Of a stretch of 64,000 nucleotides of DNA, positions 56,866 through 64,000 are shown piece by piece (positions within the stretch are counted from its first letter, which is position 1; every line of letters starts with the position of its first letter). The translations under genes and the position numbers were made by a program. The stretch comes from Solibacillus sp. FSL K6-1523 (GTDB lineage: Bacteria; Bacillota; Bacilli; Bacillales_A; Planococcaceae). Location: contig NZ_JBBOSU010000001.1 of the NCBI RefSeq assembly GCF_038005225.1, forward strand, positions 2,344,001 to 2,408,000, in the 5' to 3' direction. The notes beneath the pieces are model-generated. The model did no database searches and had not been told where the DNA came from. It was given only the letters and a program-made list of their open reading frames with translations.

Positions 56866-57465
56866 ATGACCGCTATGAGTAAATACAATGAACAGCTCTC
56901 TTATTTACAAAAGCCAAACGAAGAAGATATTCCACAAGACTTACAGGAGTTATTTGATGGATATGTCGAAAAGCAGCTTGAGCAAAACGGTTTCATCAAT
57001 AACTTATTTAAAATACTTCCGCTTAATGCCGCGCAGTATAAAGGCTTTTTAGACTTTAAATATTCTTTATTTAATGAAGAAACATGCTATTTATCAACGG
57101 CGGAAAAAGAGATGATTGGACTTGTTGTATCTTCAACAAATAATTGTAACTACTGCTTAACGTCACATAGCGATATCTTGCGCGGGCTAACGAAAAATCC
57201 AGGCTGGGTCGACCAGTTAACGTATAATTACCGTTCAGCGGAATTATCCCAAAAGCAACGTGCATTATGTGATTATGCCTATCGCGTGACGCGTTACCCA
57301 AATGAAATAACAACGAACGAAGTAGATTTACTTCGAGCAGCTGGTTTTAATGACCATGAAGTGTTAGAAGCGGCGTATATAGCAGGCTTCTTCAATTATA
57401 CAAATCGCTGGGTTAGTACAATTGATGCCATTGCCAACCCGGGGCATTATGGACATAATCGTTAA
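56866..57465 (+). CDS. AhpD/carboxymuconolactone decarboxylase-like peroxidase-related protein
   Basis: 199 residues, all-helical AhpD fold. The redox motif NCNYCLTSHS (about 91-100) has the CxxC and the His of the family. The C-terminal half adds a second helical repeat, as in the 'uncharacterised peroxidase-related enzyme' group. It may reduce peroxides or have a decarboxylase-like role; the substrate is unknown. The ATG follows GAGGAGGAG. It is monocistronic with a terminator shared with the convergent YwaF-like gene. Confidence 0.82.
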   Translation: MTAMSKYNEQLSYLQKPNEEDIPQDLQELFDGYVEKQLEQNGFINNLFKILPLNAAQYKGFLDFKYSLFNEETCYLSTAEKEMIGLVVSSTNNCNYCLTSHSDILRGLTKNPGWVDQLTYNYRSAELSQKQRALCDYAYRVTRYPNEITTNEVDLLRAAGFNDHEVLEAAYIAGFFNYTNRWVSTIDAIANPGHYGHNR

Positions 57466-57469
57466 ACGG

Positions 57470-57512
57470 AAAAAAAGTGGGTGCCACAATATATTGTCGC
57501 ATCCACTTTTTA
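57470..57512. terminator. Bidirectional terminator
   Basis: AAAAAAGTGGgtGC pairs with GCatCCACTTTTTAA. It lies between two convergent genes. Confidence 0.75.
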
Positions 57513-57513
57513 A

Positions 57514-58257
57514 TTACTTATAATAACGATGATTTTTCCCGTACAAGAAACGTTTAAAAAGCAAAATTGGTAAAAGTAAAAATAACCAAAAAATAACTAC
57601 GAGCCCAATGAAGCCTAAAATATAATACTGCTCTCCAAAATATTGCTCAAGCAGTACTAACGGTGTCCCTTCTGCCGGTGCGTTGAGGAACATAAAATTC
57701 GTCCCCCACCAACCATTCAAAACGTAAACTATTGGAACGGTCACACTTAAAAATAAAATCGGCTGCCATATTTTGCGTATCGATAGCTTTAATTCCTTTG
57801 AAAATAGCATTGTCACTGGATAGGCAAATAAAAGAAGATGGAAGAAAAAACTGTGAAAATGGAAATAATTAAACGCGGATACATCCGTCCAATTTGGTGT
57901 TACGAGCGACATGAATGCACCTGGCATCGTTAAACAATAGAGTAGCATATCCATATGATGTCCTTTTAAAATGGCATGTGCTAATACGATAAAAATGCCC
58001 AATCCGCAAAGATGGAGGGGTAATGAATCGTATGAGAAATCCCCCTGTATGATTAATAGGATATTTTTGATACTTTCCAACAACAAAATGACGAGCGCCC
58101 ATCGTATTTTTATTTTCCTTTGTCCTGCTAAATCCGCACCGTGATATATTTTATACATCATGTAAATAACAAATACCGTTAACAACAGCCAACTTAGGTG
58201 ATACCAATCGAATAATTGAAAGCCATTTTCTAATGATTGAACCGACTCTCTTAGCAC
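57514..58257 (-). CDS. TIGR02206 family membrane protein (YwaF-like)
   Basis: 247 residues, about six to seven membrane helices. Family features include the N-terminal FQLFDWYHLSWL, the central LPLHLCGLGIF (about 86-96) and a PNW...FHFHSFFFHL segment. YwaF has no proven function. The start is GTG after AGAGGTG. It is monocistronic and ends at a terminator shared with the AhpD-like gene. Confidence 0.8.
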   Translation of the reverse strand: MLRESVQSLENGFQLFDWYHLSWLLLTVFVIYMMYKIYHGADLAGQRKIKIRWALVILLLESIKNILLIIQGDFSYDSLPLHLCGLGIFIVLAHAILKGHHMDMLLYCLTMPGAFMSLVTPNWTDVSAFNYFHFHSFFFHLLLFAYPVTMLFSKELKLSIRKIWQPILFLSVTVPIVYVLNGWWGTNFMFLNAPAEGTPLVLLEQYFGEQYYILGFIGLVVIFWLFLLLPILLFKRFLYGKNHRYYK

Positions 58258-58368
58258 ACATAAACACCTCTTTTCAAGTTGAAAAGTACCATATTTTCTT
58301 TATTCTCTAGTTTATAATTTGCATGAGATTTGTGTGCATGATTGATCGCTTTATGTGAATAAGATTGC

Positions 58369-58794
58369 TTACTTTTTTTCAGGATACAAGCTTTGTAAAA
58401 ACGAAACGGATTGACGAACCAACTCTTCTAAAACGTCTATATCAATATCATCTACTTTATTAATATACACACACGCTTTCCCCGTTGTATGTTTACCAAA
58501 CTTTTCAAGAAGCGCTTCACGTGCTGGATCACCCGGTGCAAAATACAAGCTAATTTTTGCCTTCCGCGGTGAAAAACCTACAAGCGGTGCATCCCCTTCA
58601 TGACCTGTTTTATACACATAATGATAGGCACCGAATCCAATAATACTCGGCCCCCACATTTTCGCTTCAAAGCCCGTTACTTCTGTGAACATTTGGATCA
58701 ATCTATACGCGTCTTCCCGTTTTTTGGGACTCTCAACTTTTTCAATAAATTCAACAACACTTTCGTCTGTTTCTTTCGTTTTTTGCTCGTACAT
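58369..58794 (-). CDS. DUF1801 domain protein
   Basis: 141 residues with the DUF1801 pattern: KREDAYRLIQMF, MWGPSIIGFGAYHYVY and PRKAKISLYFAPG. Members such as YdhG have a frataxin-like fold and have been linked to iron handling in Bacillus. The role here is not known. A longer frame starts five codons upstream, but this ATG follows TGAGGTG by seven bases. It is monocistronic. Confidence 0.8.
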   Translation of the reverse strand: MYEQKTKETDESVVEFIEKVESPKKREDAYRLIQMFTEVTGFEAKMWGPSIIGFGAYHYVYKTGHEGDAPLVGFSPRKAKISLYFAPGDPAREALLEKFGKHTTGKACVYINKVDDIDIDVLEELVRQSVSFLQSLYPEKK

Positions 58795-59068
58795 TTTCAA
58801 ACACCTCATGTTATTTGTTTTTTAAAGTCATTTTACCTTTTTGAAAGACTAAGTTACAGCATTCGTCATTTCAATTCAAACACTTTAATACAATATTTTA
58901 TCGCTTGAACGAGGCTCAAAATATTATTGTAATTAGCTATAATTTGAAACTATTTCACACCCTATTTCGTTAAAAGAATGATAAACTCTATTTAACAGTT
59001 AATTTTTTATATTATATTACAATAGGAAGGAGGAAGGTGTTGTAAGCTTTCAACATCCGTAATTTGAC

Positions 59069-59827
59069 ATGGCTTTTATTCGAAAGATTTTACTAGCAAC
59101 CTTAGTTCTAGGTGCCATCCTCGGGATCTTGATTTTCGGCGCCGTCTACTTTATATTTACCCCATCTAACACGGCTACCCCACAACCAATCGAGGAAGGA
59201 CCAGCTGTTGAAGAATTTATAGGAGAAATCGCAGAAATAGCGCGGAAGCTTGGAGCTGACAATGATTTATATGCGTCAGTTATGATTGCGCAAGCCATTC
59301 TCGAGAGCAACAGTGGACAAAGTGGACTCGCTACCGCTCCGAACTATAATCTATTTGGCATAAAGGGACAGCATCAAAATAATTCTGTATTGCTTGAAAC
59401 GTTAGAAGATGATGGCGCGGGTAATATGACAACAATTCAGGCGGAATTCCGCAAGTATGCTTCTTATGAAGATTCATTGAAGGATTATGTCAACTTGCTT
59501 CGGAATGGCGTGTCTTGGAACAAGCATTATTATACGAGCGTTTTTAAAAGCAATACCACGTCTTATAAAGATGCGACCCAATTTTTAACGGGCTCCTACG
59601 CCACTGATTCCAAATACTATGAAAAATTGAATGCGTTAATTGCACAATATGACTTAGCGCAATACGACAAACCAATTCAAAATAAAAAAACGATTCAAGT
59701 AGAAGATGGCGATTCACTGCCTTTAATTGCGGAAGCGAATGAAGTTTCCGTTACTTCTATCATGCAATGGAACCAATTAAGTTCTAATTTTATAGAGGCT
59801 GGACAAACATTGACGATTTATTATTAG
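59069..59827 (+). CDS. Membrane-anchored N-acetylglucosaminidase with LysM
   Basis: 252 residues: an N-terminal membrane helix (about 8-31), a GH73 glucosaminidase domain (about 50-200: the catalytic Glu is probably in AQAILESNSGQS, with NLFGIKG and YASYEDSLKDY), and one C-terminal LysM that binds peptidoglycan (about 208-252). It would cut the cell-wall glycan, for growth, motility or spore release. The ATG lacks a close ribosome site: AGGAGG lies about 40 bases upstream, separated by a small hairpin. Confidence 0.85.
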   Translation: MAFIRKILLATLVLGAILGILIFGAVYFIFTPSNTATPQPIEEGPAVEEFIGEIAEIARKLGADNDLYASVMIAQAILESNSGQSGLATAPNYNLFGIKGQHQNNSVLLETLEDDGAGNMTTIQAEFRKYASYEDSLKDYVNLLRNGVSWNKHYYTSVFKSNTTSYKDATQFLTGSYATDSKYYEKLNALIAQYDLAQYDKPIQNKKTIQVEDGDSLPLIAEANEVSVTSIMQWNQLSSNFIEAGQTLTIYY

Positions 59828-59864
59828 AAAAAGGATTTGAGTGGATGTGCTCAAATCCTTTTTG
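59828..59864 (+). terminator. Terminator of the glucosaminidase gene
   Basis: AAAAAGGATTTGAG pairs with CTCAAATCCTTTTT over an eight-base loop, directly after the stop. Confidence 0.85.
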
Positions 59865-59892
59865 ATTTTTAGCAAAACCACTAATTTTTTTA

Positions 59893-60363
59893 CTACTTAC
59901 TCGGTTCTTGCGGCGTTCGGTAAATCATTTGAACCTGTTCGTAATCATCAAGAATAACGGTTATTGGCTCTTTATTTTCCACTAATTTTTGTAGTTCTTC
60001 TGAATGGATTGTTGGACCTTCTATCTTAGTAACACTACCTAGTTTCGCTTCTCCTTTTAATTCTGTTCCCTCTATTTGAAAAGGTATAATTGCATCCTCT
60101 GGAAACGAAATGAGCGAGTTAGCATTTTGGGATATCGCCACCGTTGCATATTTCCCCTTTTTTTCTTTTGCATTTTCGACTTTAAAAATTTCAATTGTAA
60201 CAGAAAAGTGGTCAGAATCTAATGTTTCATATCTTGATATTGGAAGTTTATAAGGATTAGGTGTAGGCTCCATACCTAACCGTAAAGCTTGGATAATAAT
60301 AAATCCTACTATTACTATAAATGCCATACGGATGATGATTCTCTTATTAAACACTTTTTTCAC
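59893..60363 (-). CDS. Hypothetical exported protein, 156 residues
   Basis: Not recognised. A signal or anchor helix at about 10-28, then an extracytoplasmic beta-rich domain of 125 residues. The start has no strong ribosome site (AGAAGGCG at a plausible distance). It lies between the convergent glucosaminidase gene and the Rpn-type gene on the same strand. Confidence 0.55.
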   Translation of the reverse strand: MKKVFNKRIIIRMAFIVIVGFIIIQALRLGMEPTPNPYKLPISRYETLDSDHFSVTIEIFKVENAKEKKGKYATVAISQNANSLISFPEDAIIPFQIEGTELKGEAKLGSVTKIEGPTIHSEELQKLVENKEPITVILDDYEQVQMIYRTPQEPSK

Positions 60364-60446
60364 GCCTTCTTTTGGCTATTAAATATGCATTATTTGTGCA
60401 TCTAGTGTAACGCATATTCGATATTTTATTGATTAATCAAGCATTG

Positions 60447-61427
60447 CTACTTTGACTCCATTTCACTTCGGATCGCTTGTACATACTCTTTTGATTGTTT
60501 AGACATTTGAGCTATGTCGGCATCCGTAAATCCATTTTCGATTAAACTAATAATTACTTGTCTAATTCCATGTTCAATACCTTCCTTTATCCCTTCTTCT
60601 TTTCCAATTTCAATCCCCTCTTTCTTCCCCTTCGCCAATGTATCTACATATTTCGCCTCTTCATCCAACATGTACTTTAATCGAGATTGGTACGCATACA
60701 TCGTTTCGGGAGTTTGACTCATGTTTTCCCACACCGTTAACGCTTCCTGCAAGTTTTCATCTTTCATCGCGAGTTCCTCCAATTCTTTATAAATATCCAC
60801 ATAAACTTTATTCTTTCGTGCATCAACCATGCCAAGTAGCAACAGCCAGCGCGCCAATAAATCGTTTAACGGATTTAATAAATAATCCTGCCATGCTTTT
60901 AAAAATTTATTCATTTCAATAAAGTGAATTTCTAAAACATCATTATCTTTTTCTATACGCTCTAATGTAGAATCTTCATATAAATGGTAAGTTGAATGGT
61001 AATTTTTCATGTCTTTGAATAAGGAAAACGCACAAATATTAATGGTGATCGTCGGTAATAGTGACTCATAACCATCCCCTTTTTTCATTTGGCCTTCATA
61101 CAATTTCGCCCAGTAGTACATTGTTCGTTTAAACATATTGTATTTGTTTGCGAGCTGCATCTCAATATTAATTCGTTCACCCGACTGCGTAATAACGACA
61201 ATATCGAGACGCGATTGCTTATCCTCTTCATATTCTCCACCGAGTTCTTGGTTAATGAAAAGCACTTCCTTTACGATGTCGCGACCTGTTTTCTGCAAAA
61301 TCGCATTTAAAAAGACAATTGTAATCTTATTATTTTGTTCATTTCCAAATAATTGTTTGAACGAATAATCAATTTTCAGGTCAATAAACTTGTCTAAAGG
61401 GATACGTTTTAATGCTTTTTTGTTAAT
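60447..61427 (-). CDS. Rpn family recombination-promoting nuclease-like protein (PD-(D/E)XK)
   Basis: 326 residues if read from an ATT codon at 61427, giving the usual N-terminus (KALKRIPLD, YSFKQLFGNE, then SRLDIVVITQSGERINIEMQL). That last stretch is the PD-(D/E)XK nuclease core: Asp in RLDIVV and ExQ in IEMQ. The rest is the helical tail with a coiled coil (KGKKEGIEIGKEEGIKEGIE). Rpn proteins promote RecA-independent gene transfer. Ribosome site AGAGGTG lies seven bases before the ATT. The first ordinary start (TTG at 61298) would remove 43 residues that match the family. An ATT start or a mutated ATG are both possible. Confidence 0.75.
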   Translation of the reverse strand: MNKKALKRIPLDKFIDLKIDYSFKQLFGNEQNNKITIVFLNAILQKTGRDIVKEVLFINQELGGEYEEDKQSRLDIVVITQSGERINIEMQLANKYNMFKRTMYYWAKLYEGQMKKGDGYESLLPTITINICAFSLFKDMKNYHSTYHLYEDSTLERIEKDNDVLEIHFIEMNKFLKAWQDYLLNPLNDLLARWLLLLGMVDARKNKVYVDIYKELEELAMKDENLQEALTVWENMSQTPETMYAYQSRLKYMLDEEAKYVDTLAKGKKEGIEIGKEEGIKEGIEHGIRQVIISLIENGFTDADIAQMSKQSKEYVQAIRSEMESK

Positions 61428-61705
61428 AGCATTTCACCTCTTGTAGTTGATTTGATTATAGCATGATTGGGAATTGGTGCGTGCATCATTGGGGGTATAA
61501 TAGTGGTGTTTAGTAGCATGAAGCAAGCGGTTTTGTCAGATTGATTTGTGAGGTTTATTCCTATGAGCATAGTTAATTTAAAGTGGATAATCAATACTCG
61601 TTCGGAGCTATAGTAACAGGCAAATCGACTATTTGAATTGCAAATATAAAGAAAAAATCATATTCCATGGAAATCTCTTTACAAAATTGTTTTCTTGAAT
61701 CCAAA

Positions 61706-61747
61706 CAAAAAAGCTCCTCACAGCCAGTTAGCCATGAAGAACTCTTT
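61706..61747 (-). terminator. Terminator of leuA
   Basis: On the minus strand an AGTTCTTCATGGC arm pairs with GCTGTGAGGAGCT (with wobbles), followed by six T. It lies about ten bases after the leuA stop. Confidence 0.7.
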
Positions 61748-61758
61748 TCATATAGTTA

Positions 61759-63348
61759 TTACACCGTTACCTTCACTTCAACTTTTTGCGGTTGAATTTG
61801 TGCGACGACAATGCTATTAATCACATTAATATAAGCGAGTGCAGAGGCTTTTAAAATATCCGTATCAGCAGCTTTTGCGATATACTTTTCGCCCTCATGC
61901 TCTACAGTGATTTTCACTTTACCAAGCGCCTCTTGACCACGAGAAACCGAGCTAATATTATATTCAATCAGCTTCACTTCAATGCCTGTAGTATCAGCAA
62001 TGGCCGAATACAATGCATCAATTGGGCCTGATCCGACCGCGCTTGATTTATAAATCTCCTCACCACGTTGGATTTTTACACTTGCAGATGGGAATGTTGC
62101 ATTCGAAACAACTTGTAAATCAACAAGTTCAAAAAATTGATTCGAATAGCTTTCCTTATTTGGATTATTTTTCTCTGCCTTTTCATAATAATTCTCAACA
62201 ATTACATATAAATCGTGATTGTACACTTCTTTTTTCGAGTCAGCTAATTTTAAGAAACCTTCAAAGATGCCTTCAAATTCTTCATCTGCAAAGTCTTTAA
62301 AACCAAGTTTTGATAACGAATCTTTAACGGCATGTCGACCAGAACGCGCCGTTAGCACAAGTTCCATATCATCTAGACCGACATCTTCTGGATGCACAAT
62401 TTCATACGCATCACGTGATTTTAAAAGACCATCTTGGTGAATACCCGAAGAATGGGCAAACGCATTATCTCCTGTGATTGCTTTATTCACCTGCACATCT
62501 AGCCCCATAAAACTAGAAACGAGACGTGATGTATTCATAATTTCCTTCGTATTAATATCCGTAAAGACATCATAAATATCACCACGTGTTTTCAGTGCCA
62601 TCACGACTTCTTCTAGCGCCGCATTCCCTGCACGTTCGCCGATACCGTTAACCGTACATTCCACTTTGTCCGCACCATTTTTAATCGCAGCCAGTGTATT
62701 CGCTGTTGCCATCCCTAAGTCATTATGGCAATGCACCGATAGTAATACCGAATCATCTAAATTTTTCATGCGGTCATTCAGCCTGTAAATTAGCTCGCCC
62801 CATTGCTCTGGCTCTGCAAACCCAACCGTATCAGGCACGTTAATCATTGTCGCGCCCGCTTTCATGACGGCTTCAATTGTCTTCCAAAGGTATTCAAAGT
62901 CAGAGCGTGATGCATCCTCCGTTGAATATTGTACTTGTGGTAGTAGTGTTTTCGCATATTTCACAGCATCTACACCAATTTGTAAAATTTGGTCCTTAGA
63001 CTTGCTAAATTTCTTTTCAACATGAATATCCGAAGTACCAAGCACCATATGAATCATTGGATTTTCAGCATATTTGACTGCGTTATAGACCGAATCAATA
63101 TCCTCTTTTACCGCACGTGCTAAAGCGGTAATCATGATGTCCGATGTATTACCAACCTTTTGTGCCACTGCTTTTACTGCATCAAAATCACCTTGTGAAG
63201 AAGCAGGGAATCCAGCTTCAATGATATTGACACCAAGCTTTTTGAGTTGTTGAGCAATCTCTACTTTTTCATATAAATTTAATTTCGCACCTGGCACTTG
63301 CTCGCCATCACGTAACGTTGTATCAAATACCCAAATTTTTCTACTCAT
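61759..63348 (-). CDS. leuA: 2-isopropylmalate synthase
   Basis: First committed enzyme of leucine biosynthesis, condensing acetyl-CoA with 2-oxoisovalerate. 529 residues, close to the usual 510-520. The N-terminal barrel has [16 protein letters not shown] (the common form is RDGEQSPG), [11 protein letters not shown] for the metal-binding HxH, and NGIGERAGN; the C-terminal regulatory domain that binds leucine is present (about 390-529). The gene stands alone, with its own terminator, and is not followed by leuB, leuC or leuD. A T-box leader upstream ties expression to uncharged tRNA-Leu. Confidence 0.95.
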   Translation of the reverse strand: MSRKIWVFDTTLRDGEQVPGAKLNLYEKVEIAQQLKKLGVNIIEAGFPASSQGDFDAVKAVAQKVGNTSDIMITALARAVKEDIDSVYNAVKYAENPMIHMVLGTSDIHVEKKFSKSKDQILQIGVDAVKYAKTLLPQVQYSTEDASRSDFEYLWKTIEAVMKAGATMINVPDTVGFAEPEQWGELIYRLNDRMKNLDDSVLLSVHCHNDLGMATANTLAAIKNGADKVECTVNGIGERAGNAALEEVVMALKTRGDIYDVFTDINTKEIMNTSRLVSSFMGLDVQVNKAITGDNAFAHSSGIHQDGLLKSRDAYEIVHPEDVGLDDMELVLTARSGRHAVKDSLSKLGFKDFADEEFEGIFEGFLKLADSKKEVYNHDLYVIVENYYEKAEKNNPNKESYSNQFFELVDLQVVSNATFPSASVKIQRGEEIYKSSAVGSGPIDALYSAIADTTGIEVKLIEYNISSVSRGQEALGKVKITVEHEGEKYIAKAADTDILKASALAYINVINSIVVAQIQPQKVEVKVTV

Positions 63349-63479
63349 TTTCCAAAACCCCTTTTCCAGTTCATTTTGATTTACTAGTGGAAGCTTCCTG
63401 TGAAGGAATAGTCTTCATTATTGAATCGCGAGGAATTTTTTATTTAGCAAGTGCTAGAAACACAGGCTGAATAAATATA

Positions 63480-63750
63480 AAAACCTCGCCTCCACGGATG
63501 ATTAAATCCGATAGAGACGAGGTTTGCTCGCGTTACCACTCTAATTGAACGGCCATTGCTGAAATCCGTTCCCCTTTACGACAGCATACACTGTCTTGCC
63601 CTTTAACGGTGGCTTCCGACTTCCCTACTTAAAGTTCAGGTTGTAGCTCATGGACGAGTTCGAAATTGTATGTACCAGTTCACACCACCCACTGGCTCTC
63701 TAAAAGCATACGGCATTTCTACTATTTCCAATCAAGGCTTGTTTTGTTGT
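63480..63750 (-). promoter_or_regulatory. Leucine T-box leader of leuA
   Basis: Minus-strand leader with the T-box parts in order: stem I with AGAGAGCCAGTGGGTGG, a specifier region with GAACTCGTCC where CTC fits tRNA-Leu, the antiterminator core AGAGTGGTAACGCG (about 63531-63546), and the terminator AACCTCG...CGAGGTTTT (63481-63523). Uncharged tRNA-Leu would allow leuA transcription. Confidence 0.9.
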
Positions 63751-63904
63751 CTTGAAAGCAAGTTTAAAGTGTTCGAGAAAAGAAGTCAATAGTTTTCTGA
63801 AAATTAAATTTTTATACCGTGTTTTCCTCCATTTTTATAAAATACATAATGCTAGTTAGCTCATTTCATCATACAATAGAGTTACATAGAGGAGGAATGC
63901 ATAT

Positions 63905-64000
63905 ATGGATGGTAAACTACTAACATCTTCTTTAGTCCATTTAAAAGGACAAGAGTTACGAATGATTTATTCGCTGCTCTTTAAAACAAACATCGTTAGC
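63905..64000 (+). CDS. Start of a hypothetical gene, cut by the window edge
   Basis: An ATG nine bases after AGAGGAGG opens a frame that runs to the end of the window (32 codons seen). The visible part (LLTSSLVHLKGQELRMIYSLLF) shows no recognisable family. Confidence 0.5.
   Translation, partial: MDGKLLTSSLVHLKGQELRMIYSLLFKTNIVS

Overview
The window looks like the chromosome of a low-GC, spore-forming Bacillota of the Caryophanaceae/Planococcaceae group (Solibacillus/Lysinibacillus-like). Evidence: AT-rich DNA with strong AGGAGG ribosome sites, T-box leaders, a CstR regulator, an MntR-type operator, ECF sigma/DUF4179 pair, several chemoreceptors, and a block of spore-surface genes (two BclA-like collagen proteins and an endospore-appendage subunit). 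The genus is an inference from gene content only.

Layout. 0-5 kb: aspA behind a structured leader, a membrane-anchored trypsin-like protease, and a DegV protein followed by the longest copy (A) of a dispersed, heavily palindromic repeat. 5-11 kb: small hypothetical and membrane proteins, an RNase H-like protein, cstR with its operator, a YfiH/PgeF-type protein and a YdcF-type protein. 11-15.5 kb: an AT-rich accessory stretch with a broken gene and an orphan 888-residue protein that joins a DisA-like (DAC) domain to TPR repeats. 15.5-25.8 kb: mntH interrupted by a stop codon under an MntR box, repeat copy B, a KstD-like flavoprotein, a luciferase-like oxidoreductase, a methyltransferase behind a T-box whose stem I is replaced by a repeat tail (copy D), a possible membrane terpene cyclase, a frameshifted BASS transporter and an S41 peptidase. 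26-37 kb: a Cys-rich protein, two remnants of signalling genes, a PAS-PAS-GGDEF diguanylate cyclase, DUF418 protein, ECF sigma/DUF4179 pair, iron alcohol dehydrogenase and a soluble chemoreceptor-like protein. 37-46 kb: GDPD, glycosyltransferases, a sugar-nucleotide operon, repeat copy C and a dCache-type chemoreceptor. 45.7-52.2 kb: the spore-surface cluster (glycosyltransferase with TPR-like tail, long collagen protein, Ena subunit, Ena-like second protein, short collagen protein). 52-64 kb: a second chemoreceptor, ACR3/BASS transporter, AhpD-like, YwaF-like and glucosaminidase proteins, an Rpn-type nuclease, and leuA behind a leucine T-box.

How the genes work together. The 39-52 kb block reads as a spore-coat decoration system: sugar-nucleotide enzymes and three glycosyltransferases could supply glycan for Thr-rich collagen stalks, next to an Ena (DUF3992) fibre subunit. 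Divergent promoters at 40.3-40.5 kb match the mother-cell SigK consensus. Signalling genes are also numerous (one intact diguanylate cyclase, three intact chemoreceptor-type proteins, two decayed relatives).

A recurring theme is single-base damage: mntH (Trp to stop), a BASS transporter (one-base deletion), a small membrane protein (in-frame TAG), an AT-rich gene near 11.6 kb (in-frame TAA), and two genes whose best ribosome site points to an ATT codon. Each could be a real mutation, unusual decoding, or a consensus error, and read-level checking would decide. No rRNA, tRNA, CRISPR array or intact transposase was seen.
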